Position numbers and translations under genes: made by a program. The notes below the pieces were generated by a model, which was given only the letters and a program-made list of their open reading frames with translations, did no database searches and was not told the DNA's origin. DNA of 23,543 nt from Hymenoscyphus infarciens (taxonomy: Eukaryota > Ascomycota > Leotiomycetes > Helotiales > Helotiaceae). Shown here piece after piece: positions 9,371 through 21,460 of the stretch. The stretch lies in assembly GCA_001414345.1 (NCBI GenBank), contig LLCB01000551.1:1-23543 (forward strand), written 5' to 3'. Within the stretch, counting starts at the first letter, position 1. Every line of letters starts with the position of its first letter.

Positions 9371-10467
9371 GTTATAAGTAATAGATAATTCTAGTATAAG
9401 TAAGTCGCCTTAGAGTCTCTCGATACTCGAATATAATTCTATATATATATTAAGTTAAGTAGAGAGACTATATTAGAGATTATAATATATATAATAATAG
9501 AAGATTAGTAACTTAAGGATTTAAAGAATTTAAGATTAGAATAGTAAGTTATTATAAATAATTTATAACTTAGGCTATAGATTACTTAGAATCACGTATT
9601 AGGTCTTATATAAGCTTATTTATTAAGGCTAATAAGTATATTATATAACTACGCGTTTATAATATATTATAAAGAAGAGTTAAAAGAATACTCTTTAAAT
9701 TAAGTAAATTCCTTCTTAAAATAAGAGCTTAAAAAGAAAGTAATCGATATTATAGTATACTAATACCTTATATACTAGTCTCTTTATATACTAAAGCCTC
9801 TTTAATTTAAAGACTTAGAAGACCTAGAAAGTTATATCTAAAAAGTTATATCTAAACCTATATCTTTATCTTAAAGAGCACTTTCCTACTCTATTTACTC
9901 TAATTATCTTTTACTTTATTATACTCTTTTATTCTCTCTTAATATATCTTTAAAAAAGCTTAGAGTAAAGAAGAAGAGAGAGAGTACTTAATTAGCTTAA
10001 GAGCTTATATACTCGTTCTCTGCTTCTAAGCTCTCTAATACGCTTAATACTATATATTTAGCTTAAGCTAATCTAGATTCTAATAATCGTTACTCTTATA
10101 AGCGATCTACTCTCTTTAAAGCTACTAGACGTTTTACTAAGTAAGATTTTAAGACATCTACTAAATTTATACTTAAAAGATAAAAGAAAGACCTTCTTTT
10201 ATAAGAATACGAGAAATAAGTAGAGATATACCTTCTTCTTCTCTCTTATACTTCTTCTTTAAAGTAAGCTTCTTCTAACTCTAGAGCGTCTAACGAATAC
10301 TACGTATACTACTACTATCTTTATAAGTATAAATACTAAAGTACTTATAATTGCCTCTTTTAAGCTAGCTCTAATTTAAAGAATTTAAAGCTTTTTACTT
10401 TAAAAAGAGCTAAGTATAAGACTAGAATTAATACTTCTAGTATACTAATTTCCTAGCTAACGTTTAA
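9371..10467. other. RIP-degraded repeat, left of the retrotransposon
   Basis: The sequence is extremely TpA-rich with almost no CpA or TpG. A plus-strand frame about 10040-10215 reads as a hydrophilic Lys/Arg/Ser-rich protein interrupted only by TAA/TAG, so it is probably an old transposon coding region. It was split by the retrotransposon: it should continue at 18541, after the TTTAA duplication. Confidence 0.6.
10463..10467. repeat. Target-site duplication TTTAA (left)
   Basis: The TTTAA immediately left of the left LTR matches the TTTAA at 18536-18540 immediately right of the right LTR. A 5-bp duplication is usual for Ty3/gypsy integration, and it fixes both element boundaries. Confidence 0.85.
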
Positions 10468-10944
10468 TATAACAGCACGAAATATACACAACTATAGTAG
10501 AGGCATATAGGAGTGCGTATAGTAGAATAACGTATATAGATACTAGACACTGATACAGAAGAAAATAATAACTATCTCTCTACTATACTGAACATAAACG
10601 TCTATATATAAGAAGGTCAGAAGCTTCTAAGTTCTAATAATAATAATAACCGAGCCCTGTCTAATATAGCTAATACTAAATAATAAGAGCTGAAAAGCTA
10701 AATATACAACCTCTAATTCTTTAGAAAGCTAAACATATAACATCTAAACCTTAATCCCTTCTATACATAAATATTAGACATTAATACCTTTAGCACTTCG
10801 CTTATATAAGTATCGGTTATTCGTAATCTCGGCCCTAGAGGTATTAGAGGTATCGGCACTGCTTAGAGGTATCGGCAGTTTTACGAATACCGACAATTCA
10901 GGATAGTGCTGTTATATAATAATCTAGAATAGTATGCTATTATA
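10468..10944 (-). repeat. LTR, 477 bp (downstream/3' LTR of the element)
   Basis: Direct repeat of 18059-18535, the same length, aligning end to end with essentially only transitions. Plus-strand ends are TATAACAG and ATTATA, consistent with TG...CA ends after C-to-T change. An imperfect inverted pair around CGGTTATTCGTAA (about 10811-10823) and TTACGAATACCG (about 10890-10901), plus three AGAGGTAT repeats between them, lie within the LTR. The left part of this copy keeps more C and G than the right LTR. Confidence 0.93.
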
Positions 10945-10957
10945 TCCCCCCTCCTTT
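10945..10957 (-). promoter_or_regulatory. Polypurine tract of the retrotransposon
   Basis: On the minus strand AAAGGAGGGGGGA directly precedes the LTR. This is where the plus-strand DNA primer forms in LTR retroelements. Its position independently confirms the minus-strand orientation. The matching primer-binding site beside 18058 is too mutated to assign to a tRNA. Confidence 0.8.
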
Positions 10958-11689
10958 AAAAAGACTCGTCCCGAGTCTTCGGTTAGCGATTGGCATAGTA
11001 TTAGGTTAATTAGAGTATTATTTATCTTTTTATTATAAAGAATGTAATAGTCTTACTATTATAATATCTAGTAGTCGGGGTAGGGTTAGTAGCTAGTAAT
11101 ATTATTATTTAAAAGCTAATCGCTCTTTATTTACTACTATATACTATATAATAATAGGATACGAACAAAAGAGAGGCTAATAATTAGCTATTAGGTAGAA
11201 AGTAGTACACTACTATAGAGTTGTTATATTCTTACTATTATTATATATTATAATAGTAATTATTAAGTAATAAATAACAATTATAAAGCAATAGCTATTA
11301 TTATAAGTAGTATATTAGTAGGCGACTTTTCTCTGATTCTAACTTCTCTTCTTCTTTTCTTTTTATTTAAATAATATAAATAGTAAGAATACCTTCTAAT
11401 TAGATATATTCTTATATACTAACTTATCTTCTAGAACATATATATTATATATATATATATAAAAGTAAGTTCTTCTCTCCTTAATTAGACCTGATTTAGA
11501 GCTAATCTAATATAGTAAAATACCTCTTCTATATTCTTCTAATACGCTTCTAGCTACTTACCAAGTCTGCTACGTTTAGTGTCTTTAGGTAAAATCTTAT
11601 AACAGAGATTACGTATATACTTTTAAGAAGCTAAAGTCGAAGAAGTATAGGTACTACATAGAGTAGAATACTATATATATTCTAGTAAG

Positions 11690-12235
11690 TTTAATCTCGA
11701 ATATATACTAAATCTATTCTAACTTAGGTAATTGCTATAGTTTATTAAGAAGGAGTTTAGTAAGCTTATAAGTAAAGAGGAGAAGAGAGAGGTTAAGAAG
11801 ACTACTAAGGCCTTAGATAAGGTATTAGTTATTACTAGTATAGAGGTACTAAAGAATAACTTAGAGGTATAGTTCGCTCTTTTAGAGAAGACTCGAGCGC
11901 TTCATACTAAGGTTACTATAAGTACTCCTTACTTGTTAGAGTAGTTTTAGTTACTAATATTCAACAGTCTTTATGCTATACTATAGAGAGTAGGACCTTT
12001 ATCTAAACCTAGGTTCGAGTCCTCTTTAAAGCCTACCTAAAGAGTTTATAAGCGTCTCTTTTAAAGCTAGTTATAAGAGGTTACTAAGGTAAGAAGCGTA
12101 CTTATAAAGAGGAGGTAGAGAAAGAGCTAATTTAGGCTTCTTATACTTAGAAGAGTAGAGAGGAGGATAATAAGTTAGAGAAAGGAGAGGCTACGGCCTA
12201 GAGAGGGTTAGTAGGCCCTATTTCAGTAGTAACTT
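11690..12235 (+). pseudogene. Coding-like trace antisense to pol, between pol and the 3' LTR
   Basis: On the plus strand, opposite to gag-pol, one frame can be followed from about 11690 to about 12160 with only TAA/TAG interruptions. It is strongly hydrophilic with heptad-like Leu spacing (for example SKEEKREVKKTTKALDK and LEKTRALHTKVTISTPYLL), suggesting a coiled-coil protein. A neighbouring frame stays open to about 12235. From memory, Boty-type elements of Botrytis carry an extra antisense gene (brtn) in this position; I cannot test homology here. The alternatives are a nested DNA-transposon fragment (the tail resembles DDE transposase C-termini) or chance. Confidence 0.45.
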
Positions 12236-12302
12236 AGTCTTAGTTCTTTACTTTATTAATTTTAAACATTCTTACTAGTTAGTATTTTATCTTAGGTTTT
12301 TA

Positions 12303-15300
12303 TCATAAGTTCCTTATTAAGAGTAACTAGAATTAGAGGGTATTAATAGAGTTATAAATTAACTCTTTTACTTAATTCTTATCTAATTCCTATATATTAA
12401 GCTATTTAAAGAGGTGTTAGAGTAGTCTTAGCTCTTCTAGATATTTAGTATAAAAGTCTCTTAGACGATATAGTAAACTCTAAAAATTATTTATAAGATA
12501 CTAAGTAGGATTTAAATTATATTTAACCTATTTTACTTAATATTATAGCTATCTTTTAAAAAGTCTACTACTAAGTATTTCTTATATCTCCTATTCTTAT
12601 ATACTTTTAATAATATCTAGTAAGGGCTTTAGAGCCTCTTATCTTAATAGAAAGGTGTTCAGATCTTTTAAAAGTATATTAAGAGTGAAAATATTATAAA
12701 TTAATAAGCTTTTAAGAAGTTTTAGTCTATAAGAGTATCTTATACGTTCTAGTATTTTAAAAGGCTCTATCTACTATTTAGTAAGCTTTTAACTAGAACG
12801 ATTTATCTTAAAATTCTTAGTAGATAAGTAGACTTTATCTCTAATATTTTAGTTAATAGCTTTTTAATATTAATTTATACTATTCTCTATCTTTTTCTAA
12901 GCTTTATCTATATTATCTTTAGCTATCCTCTAAGTAGAGTATATATATTAAGCCACTTTTACTACTTTATTATAGTTAAGTTATTTTTAGAGAATAGAAG
13001 TCTTTAATATATTCTAGTTTTATAAAGTCTTTAGGTTGAGTCTAAACTTAAGCTAATAAGAGGTTATACTAATAAATAAGTATAAAAGTGTTATTTATAC
13101 TCTATTTATTAGAGGGATTAATTTACTTTAGTTATCTTAATAGTAGGTTATAAAGGGCCTTAGTTTCTAATTAATATATTAGTTTATTATCTCTATCTAT
13201 TTATTTATCTATTTATAGTAGGTAATACTAAGCTTAAGCTTGATACTAATTATTTAATAAAATTTAATCTAAAATAATAATATAAATTAAGGTCTTTAAT
13301 TAAATATAATCGATTTAGAGTAGTAGCTAAAATAGTAGATCTATTAAATAAAAAGTTTAGCTAGTCTTTTAGTATCTATAGTTAAGTAATAAGGTATTAA
13401 TACTAAATCTTTTCTAAGTTAGTTAATAAATACTAATATAGTATTAAATCTATATTTATTTTTTAAGAATAATTTAAAGTCTATATATAAATATTATATA
13501 GAATAGTTAAGTATAGGTAGAGGGTAAAGAAAGCCTTATTACTTAGTTTATTAAAAATAGAAGTATTTATAGGCTTAATAATTCCTTATATACCTTTTAT
13601 AGTCTAAAAACATTCTAGCCTAGTAGTAGTATTATATTAATAACTAGTATATCTTTTTTATACTTAGGTAAGTACTAGATACTTAGTTATAGACTTCTTA
13701 GATTAGTTTTATATAGAGTTTAGTATTCTTTTAAATATAAAGTCAATCTCTAAAAAGTAGTAAATTATCTAATAAGAGGTAGTATTCGTCTAAAAGTTAA
13801 TAACATTCTTTCTAAAAAGAGTATAGATTATCTTCTTTTAACTTCTAAATTATATTTAAACTTATTCCTAGAATATTATCTAACTAAATTATATTTGAGA
13901 GTAAGACAGGTAGACTATTCTTATAAAAAGGTTTAAGTAAGTTTAATATTAATTTAAAGGTCTAAATAATTAAGTACTAAAAGAGTACGCGAGTAACTAT
14001 CTACTTTAGCTTAATTATAGGTTTTTAGGTCTTACTTATATTAGGTTAATATATCTACTTTTTAATTACTCTTCTTAGATATAAATTAGATCTAGAAGTT
14101 AAAGTCTAATAGAAACTCTATCTATTAGACTTACTTAGCTATAAGTAGCTTAGTTATTATAAAGTATTCTAATAATCTATAATCTAAATATATATTAATA
14201 TACTTCTAACATAATATAAGTTTAGAGCGCTATTTCTTAAAAGCTTCTATAATAGTAAATAGCTCTTTATTATAGATTTCCTAGTTTAATTTATAGCTAA
14301 CTAGGACGTGTAAGTAGAACTTAATAGAGTATTAAAAGCTATTATATTATTATAAGAATATACCTACTATTACTTCTTCTAAAGAGTCTATTTCTACCTT
14401 TATATTATAATTAGAGTCGAAGTAGTATAAGGTTTATATAATAAGTAGCTAGGTTCTTAGTACTTTAAAGGCTTTATTATATTTAAGTATTTATAGAAAC
14501 AGCTTTATAGAGTAAGTTATTATAGTTAAGAGTTTAACAATTTTAGTATAACCTTTAATAAATTATTTATAGAATTCTATAAACCTTAGATAAGACTTTA
14601 TACCTATTATAGTATTAGGTTAGACCTAGTTTTATAAAGGCTCTACTTTTTCTAAGTTAACTTTAAGTCCTTTTATAGTTAAGATAAATCCTAAGTATTT
14701 AACTCTAGTAATATTAAATTTGCTTTTTTTAATATTTATCTAAAGTTCTACTTCTTAAAGCTAATTTAGAACCTTTCTAACCTATTTCTTATATTATTTA
14801 ATAATATTTAAATAAATTAAAATATTATCTAAATAGGCAATATAGAAGTTATCTAGATAATCGATTAAGACGTTATTTATATAACGTTAATAGGTAGTAA
14901 GGCTATTATAAAGTCTAAAAGAGAAGACCTTATATTTATATATACTATACCTAGTTCTAAACGTGGTTATCTCTTCTAAGTTAGAGTCTATTTAGATTTA
15001 ATAGAAAGCTTATCTAATATCAAATTTAGTAAAGATTATAGCTATTCTTATTCTAAAAAGGAGCTTATTAATATAAGAGATTAGGTAAGGATTATTTTAG
15101 GTTAGAGCGTTTAGCTTTCTATAATTAATATAAAACTATAACTTATTACTATTAGCCTTTTTAATAAAGAGTATAAGAGAGGTAAAAGAGCTATTACTAT
15201 TAATAATAAACCCTTTATCTAGGTTCTTTATAAGATACTCTTTTATAACTTTAAGCTTTATAGTTAACTATTAATATAGAGGCGAAAAGGAGTTAGAAAG

Positions 15301-16290
15301 TAGCTTATTTAAAGTAATCTTATAATTATATTTATAGTAAGGAGGAAGCTTATTAGAAGCTACTTTTAAGAATACGTCTTTATAGAATAAGTAATACTTT
15401 AGAAGTTAGGCCTATATTAGAGCTCTTATCTTATTATTATCTTAGAGAGAGGCTGATCTTTCGTTAATAACTTAATCTAGTTTATAAAAGCTTATTATAT
15501 AAAACTCTAAATTAGGCTATTTTATATTATAATATATTATGTTAGTATTTATTTTATAGATAAAGGAGTATAAGGTCTAGCCTTTTAAGGCTATACTAGT
15601 AGTTTATAGAGGCTTTAGACTAAAGTTAGATATTAAAATTTTAAGAGGTATTATTATAAATAGAAGTAATAACTCAGCTATATATATAAGTCTACTCTTT
15701 TTACGTCTTTCTTATTACTAGATAGTATATTCTCTTTAGTTTATATTTAACTAGTAATTTAAAAAAGGTTTCTAGTTCTAGCTAAAAAGAGAAAGTAAAA
15801 TTTCCTTACTATAATAGAGAGTTAGAGAGTATTTAGCTAGCTAAGTAATCTAGTTCTTTAAAGAGTTAAGAAGAACTTTAAAATAGTTTAACTACTTATT
15901 ACTAATAATTAAGTCTTATTATTTAAGGTCTAGGATAATAAAAGGGTAGTTATAGATATAACGTTTATCTATATTTAGATATAGTTATATAAACTAATTT
16001 ACTTAGCTTTTAGTACTATTATTATATCTATAAATAGATACTAAATAAAGTAGTTTCTAGATCTTTAAACCTATTACTTTTAATAATTATAGAGCTAGAG
16101 GTTAATTTAGAAATAGGTATCTATTTACTTCTATATCTACTAAAGCTTATATTTTAATACTATATCTCTATATACTAAGAGTAGTATTTATAAGAAACTG
16201 TTTTCCTTTTATAAGCTTAGAAAGGTTAAGTCTAGATAGATTATATTTATATAGGTCTAGGAAGGTATTTTTATCTAAGCTTCTTCGTTT
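12303..16290 (-). pseudogene. pol: pol remnant: protease, reverse transcriptase, RNase H, integrase, chromodomain
   Basis: The order follows the minus strand. The protease motif ALVD is at 16132-16146; the residues after Asp fit an original Thr-Gly changed by C-to-T and G-to-A. The RT core starts at TKFDIR (15013-15030), passes FRTRYSIYKYK and RYINNVLIDYLDNF, and reaches the active-site box YLDN-ILIY (14806-14835), where the second Asp is Asn. The integrase histidine/proline box is now ITYYK, stop, INK (about 13206-13240). The GPY/F module gives YLSTKNFKINR and PFKILERI (12741-12770). The chromodomain region ends the protein near a TGA at 12303-12305. RNase H should lie between about 14000 and 14800 but I did not resolve its motifs. 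All the stops I traced inside the frame are TAA or TAG. Confidence 0.88.
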
Positions 16291-16379
16291 TCCTTCTAAC
16301 TTAAGTTAGAGTTAGAGTACTTTTTAGGTAGTTATTCTTTTTTAAGTTAATTATTCTTCTTTATCTTATTAATACTAAG

Positions 16380-17650
16380 TAGATTAGAATAGTTAGGCTT
16401 AATATACCTAGGTTTCTTATAATTATAGTACTTTATATTAGTAAGGAGTCGGTTTATAGACAAAGTCTTTAATCTTTTACTAGTAGAAGGGGGTCTAAGA
16501 GATTAAGAAGTTTTTTAAGAAGTAGTATAAAGTTTATATAAGAGTAGTAAAGGTTTTATTAAAGAACTAGATAAGGTTTAGTTAGTATTAGGCTTTTAGT
16601 ATAACGAGCTTATTATAATAGGTTTTTTAGTACTTATTATACTAGTTATATATAACTTAGTATTATAGTACTATTTCTTATCTATAAATAATAAGTCTCT
16701 TACTATCTTATTAAAGTCGGTATTCTAGTACCTCTTACTATTAACTAATTAAGTTTAGAGCTAAGGTATGAGTTTATTCTATATATAGTAGAACTTATCT
16801 TACTTAGATACTTTTCTAAGTATTACTATACTTAAAAAGCGACTTTTAAATTCTATAAAACTTTCTTTTATATAACTCTTTTATCTTATTTAAAGAGACT
16901 AAAAAGCGTTCTAGGTATTCTTCTTCTTATAACTCGTTAGATAGTAGGTATTAAGAAGCTTAATTATCTCTTTATAGTCTTTAAATACTATCTTACTTAT
17001 ATTAGACTTATATTAGGGCTCTAAGTAGTTCTAGGCGAGTTTCGTTATTATCTTCTAAATAAGAGCTTTATAAGTTAAAGGTATTTAATAATAGTTAGTG
17101 TTTATATAGAGTCAATTATATATTAATATTCTCTATTACTTATATATAAGTAAAACACTATTATTTAAAAGTTTAATTTTTTCTATAATCTTACTTTTAA
17201 CGAGTTAAAGAGCTTTTAGAGTACTTTTAAGTTATAGGTGTAGAGTAGGTTATAGTATAGGTTATTCTAAGAAAGGAATATTAGAGGTAGAGTCTTACCT
17301 ATAATAGTAGTTTAAAGAGGTAGAAGAAGGTGTATATATAGGTTAGATAGAACTTAGACTTTAGTTGTTATTTAGTAGTTATCAACTAATTTATTATACT
17401 AGGTCTAATAATTAGGTAATTTAATTATCTTATTCTAAAATTCTCTATTCTTTTTCTTAATCCTTAGCCTCTATAGCTTAGATTATACCTTATATCTCGT
17501 CTATATTAGAGAAGTCTTATTAATCTCTCTAGCTTCTAAGTGCTAGGCTTTTACCTTTATTATTCTTAGGTTTCTTACCGTTCTTAGGTATATGATACTA
17601 AGTTAGAGACCTTTTGATAGAGGCTTGACTTTGTTCCTTAAAAGAGCGCT
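16380..17650 (-). pseudogene. gag: gag remnant with CCHC zinc knuckle
   Basis: The C-terminal end carries a CX2CX4HX4C zinc knuckle at 16389-16430. It now reads YYNYKKPRYIKPNY, with each Cys (and the His) turned to Tyr by G-to-A or C-to-T change. About 17370-17640 reads as a hydrophilic Gln/Lys-rich frame (RSLT-stop-YHIPKNGKKPKNN…), typical of the N-terminal part of fungal Gag. The start codon was not resolved. Gag would form the particle and package the element RNA. Whether gag and pol were one frame or two cannot be told after RIP. Confidence 0.75.
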
Positions 17651-18058
17651 CTACGCTTAGAAGTAAAGCTTAGAAGAGACTAAGGGTTGCTCTAAATTCT
17701 AATATATTAAATATTAAATAGAGGAAGGGGGGGGTAAGATTAGATTTAGAAGTCTTCTAGATAACTATTATAAGTTAGCTTATTTACTAAATCTAGGGTT
17801 ATTAGAACTCTTAGGAAATACTTAGTATATTCTAATCTCTTAATATATACTAAAACACGATTTATACTAGCTATCTATATAGACAATAAACCCTACTATT
17901 ACTAGCTGTCTAGGTAGTCTCTAATTACCTAGCTATATAAGAATATTATTATAATATTCTAAATCGAGTATAAATCAACTTTTAAATAAAGAGTAATAAT
18001 AAGCTTAAAAAGAGATATTATTAAGGCTATTACTAGCAAAGAAGAGTTATTATTTTTA

Positions 18059-18535
18059 TATAATAGTATAAAATATATATAACTATAATAGAGGTATATA
18101 GAAGTATATATAGTAGAATAATATATATAGATACTAGGTACTAATATAAAAGAAAATAATAACTATCTCTCTACTATACTAAACATAAACGTCTATATAT
18201 AAGAAGGTTAGAAGCTTCTAAGTTCTAATAATAATAATAACCGAGCCCTGCCTAATATAGCTAATACTAAACAATAAGAGTTAAAAAGCTAAATATATAA
18301 CCTCTAATCCTTTAGAAAGCTAAATATATAATATCTAAACCTTAATCTCTTCTATATATAAATATTAGATATTAATACCTTTAGCACTTTGCTTATATAA
18401 GTATCGATTATTCGTAATCTCGGCCTCAGAGGTATTAGAGGTATTAGCACTGCTTAGAGGTATCGGTAGTTTCACGAATACCGACAATTCAAGATAGTGC
18501 TATTATATAATAATCCAGAATAGCATGCCATCATA
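18059..18535 (-). repeat. LTR, 477 bp (upstream/5' LTR of the element)
   Basis: Partner of 10468-10944. Right end CATCATA is followed by the TTTAA duplication. This copy is more eroded than its partner near 18059-18165 but less eroded near its right end: it keeps GCATGCCATCATA where the partner has GTATGCTATTATA. It would have driven transcription leftward. Confidence 0.93.
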
Positions 18536-18540
18536 TTTAA
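18536..18540. repeat. Target-site duplication TTTAA (right)
   Basis: Matches 10463-10467 and closes the retrotransposon. Confidence 0.85.
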
Positions 18541-20360
18541 AGACTTACTAAAAGCCTCTAAAACGTAGAAAAGAGAGAGAAAGAGAAAGGTAATAGTAGA
18601 TCGCCTCTCCCCGAGCTTAGCTTTATAGCTATTACTACTAAGGAAGTAAAGGTAGATATAGCTACGACGTATAAAGATATTAAGTATATCTTTTAAGATT
18701 AGAAGTATAGAAGTACTTTAATTAAGATAAGAGATATATCTCTCTCTTTAAAGTACTAGAAGAGCGTGCTTAATATAGTATAAAAGAAGATAGCAATTTT
18801 ATAGCGTTATAAGATAAGCTAGCGTAGTATAAGTAAAGCTTCTTAAATTTAGATATAATTACTAATAGATTAATTACTTTGTTTCTTTAGATTAGAAGCT
18901 CTTTTAGTAATACTTTAGAGATAAGAATAGAAAGAAAGTAGATATAAAAGATATATATAATAACGTTAAATTAGCTCGCTAGTAAGTGAACGAGATCTCT
19001 AGAAATTTAGCTTAGAATAATTCTTAATTTAAAAATATATATACTCTAAGAATAGAAGTATATATATATATAAATAATTAACTAATTACCTAGAGATATT
19101 AAAAGTAGAATAATTATATAAGTACTTAGAATATATATAGTAATCTAATAAAAGAAAAAGAAGATTAATTCTATATAAATACCTCTAAGAGTATAAGATA
19201 ATCTTTAAATATAATAAATATATTATAAGAAAAGTAAGAAAAGTATAGCCTAGCTAATTTTAATAAGTCTCTTAATTTAAGAGGCTCTTACTAAGCTTAT
19301 CTACGCCTTATATAAGTATACTTAATTATAAGTTTTAAAGTCTTAGAAGTAAAAGAAGTATAATAGGCTCTTTTCTAGTACTTTTAGTATATATAGAAGT
19401 ATCTTTAGAGTATAAATAAAAGAGATATAACTAAGAAGGCTATATAGGTTAGTTAATAGTTTAGACTTAGGCGTTTTATAAAAGTAGACTATTAACTATC
19501 TACTTTAGAAGCGCTTTATATATATTAAATAGTAAAAATACTATAAAAGTCTATAATAATAGAAAGAGAGCTTCTAATCTACTAGTTAATAGTTTAGAAA
19601 GCAGAGTTTTAGTAGAATAGATGTTTTAGATATAGTAGATTTAGTAGATTTAGTAAGTAAGAGAGATTCTCTTAAACTAAGAGATATTAATACTTAAACA
19701 GATAAGTATAATATAGAAGGCTCTTTTACTTTATATTTAGTAGATAAATTAATTAGTATCTAATTAATCTATTTAATTAATTATAGCTCTTTTGAATCAC
19801 TTTTATATATATAACTTAAATGTTTTTATTATACTAGTATTCTTAGTTTTAGTACTACTAAAAGTCTACTAAAGTTGTAATTTTAAATAATTTATTACTT
19901 AAGACTACTACGCTTATTTATTATACTTTTTTTATTAAAATACTTCTTAAAACTTAAATAATTAATATATCTATTTATCTCTTAATTTAAAGTTCTTTTA
20001 GACAAGTAGTATTAATAGAGAGCTATTACTAGCTCTAAGACATTAGTAGTTAGAGTATATAAATAGCTTTCTATAGATCGTATTTATATATATTACTTTA
20101 AATTACGATAGTATTACTAAAAAGAGTCTAATTTAAATAAGTTTAAGTATATTAGATATATAATTACTTACTCTTTAGATATATATAGATTAGTTTATAC
20201 TAGAGTAGTATTATTTTAATAGATTATATTTAATAGAGAGTATATATAAATAGATAGTTTTAGAGTAGAGTTAGAGCTAAGACTTAGCGCTCTTAGTATA
20301 GAGCTAGAGCTAGATTAAGACTAGAGCTAAATCGTAAAACTATAACCGCTCTATCTTATA
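18541..20360. other. RIP-degraded older repeat, right of the retrotransposon
   Basis: This continues the sequence interrupted at 10467. A plus-strand frame from about 18547 to 18850 reads as a plausible protein (for example PLPELSFIAITTKEVKVD) broken only by TAA/TAG. Later plus-strand frames to about 19620 are similar. I could not identify a domain. An older transposon disrupted by the retroelement is the simplest reading. GAGCTA hexamers cluster near 20265-20325. Confidence 0.55.
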
Positions 20361-20545
20361 TTCTAATTCTACTAATTCCACCGATTCTATCGACTTAAAT
20401 AACGTTATCTCTATATATATATCTTAATATAATTAGTTAGATCGTTTAGTAGTTTAGAAACTATAAAGTATATACGTTAGTTTAGAAAGTAAGCGTAGAA
20501 ATAGTATATACTATAATAGTAATAGTAACGATAATATAGAAAACG
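20361..20545 (+). repeat. Direct repeat copy A (paired with 21461-21710)
   Basis: It starts in a TCTAATTCTACTAATTC tract, contains a shared block ATCTTAATATAATTAGTTAG, then GTTTAGAAAGTAAGCGTAG and a TAATAG triplet run. All these recur in the same order at 21461-21710, about 1.1 kb away. Confidence 0.75.
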
Positions 20546-21460
20546 CTATTCTATATCTAACGCTAGTATAGATACTATGCTAGTGTATATAATTAGTGAG
20601 ATTTTAATATATTTACTCTAACTAGAGTAGACCTACTACTACTTTTCTAAAAAGGATTAGTTCTATCTAAAAAAGTGAGTTTATACTAAGAGACTATAGA
20701 TATATAAAATTAAGTAAAAAGAGTAAATAAAGCTTATAATAATAATAAATTAATCAACTACGTATAATCGAATAAAGTATCTAAAAAGTTAATTTAAAGC
20801 TTAAAAAGCTTAAATCTAAGAACTTTTCTTAATTATATCTAATTAGCTTAGCGCTTTCTCTTCACTCTCTCGTTTCCTAGTATACTCGTCTACTACTTTT
20901 TATAAAAGGTTATATTAAAGTTTCTAGTAATCTACTTATTAACTTCTATTTTCTACGTCTATCTCTTCTAGTATCTAATTTAACTATATTCTCTTAACTA
21001 GTATATTACTTTACTACTAACTAGCGAGGGTTTTAAGCTAGAGTTAAATTAGGTTCGAAGGTGATTTAGACTAATTCTAGAAACGTGTTTAAGCTAGTTT
21101 ATAAAATAGATTAAAGCAGTTTAAGAGCTGTTTTAAAGCTAGTCTAAAGTAAGTTATAAACTAATTTAAGTCGATTTATAGTAGTAAAACACGACTTGTT
21201 TTAGTAAGTTAAACCGGGTTAGATAAGTTAAGTTAGTGTCGGACCTGTCTTAAACTAGCTTAATTTAGTTCTAGACCTGCTTTAAACTAGTAGTAACTTA
21301 GTATTAGAGTAGTATTAAATTAGTACTAAAAACTATTTAAAATTACTAGAGAATATATATAAAAAAAGACTAAAATTACGTAATTAGGTCTATATTACGT
21401 AGCTATACTACTCTTATATAATATGCCTTAGTTTATCGAATATCTAACTAAGTCCTACTT

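Larger units (their letters stand above)
10468..18535 (-). mobile_element. RIP-inactivated Ty3/gypsy chromovirus LTR retrotransposon, 8.07 kb
   Basis: Two 477-bp LTRs, a TTTAA duplication, and a polypurine tract abutting the left LTR establish the element and its minus-strand orientation. Along the minus strand I can read, in order, a Gag zinc knuckle (16389-16430), a protease ALVD motif (16132-16146), reverse transcriptase (TKFDIR at 15013-15030 through YLDN at 14824-14835), the integrase C-terminal half of the core (about 13000-13246), the GPY/F module (about 12680-12860) and a chromodomain (about 12430-12605). Integrase after RT makes it Ty3/gypsy, and the C-terminal chromodomain makes it a chromovirus. 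Every frame is broken by many TAA and TAG codons, as expected from C-to-T and G-to-A changes in CAA, CAG and TGG codons. It cannot move by itself. A coding-like trace of opposite polarity lies between pol and the left LTR. Confidence 0.93.

Noticed and set aside
12006..12032. GGTTCGAGTCC, resembling a tRNA T-arm
   Set aside because: No acceptor stem, D-arm or anticodon arm can be formed around it.
17720..17735. G-rich tract AGGAAGGGG as the retroelement polypurine tract
   Set aside because: It is about 330 bp inside the right LTR, and the element runs on the minus strand; the tract at 10945-10957 adjoins the correct LTR.
10468..18535. Plus-strand orientation of the retrotransposon
   Set aside because: RT, integrase and chromodomain motifs are all on the minus strand and the polypurine tract adjoins the left LTR.
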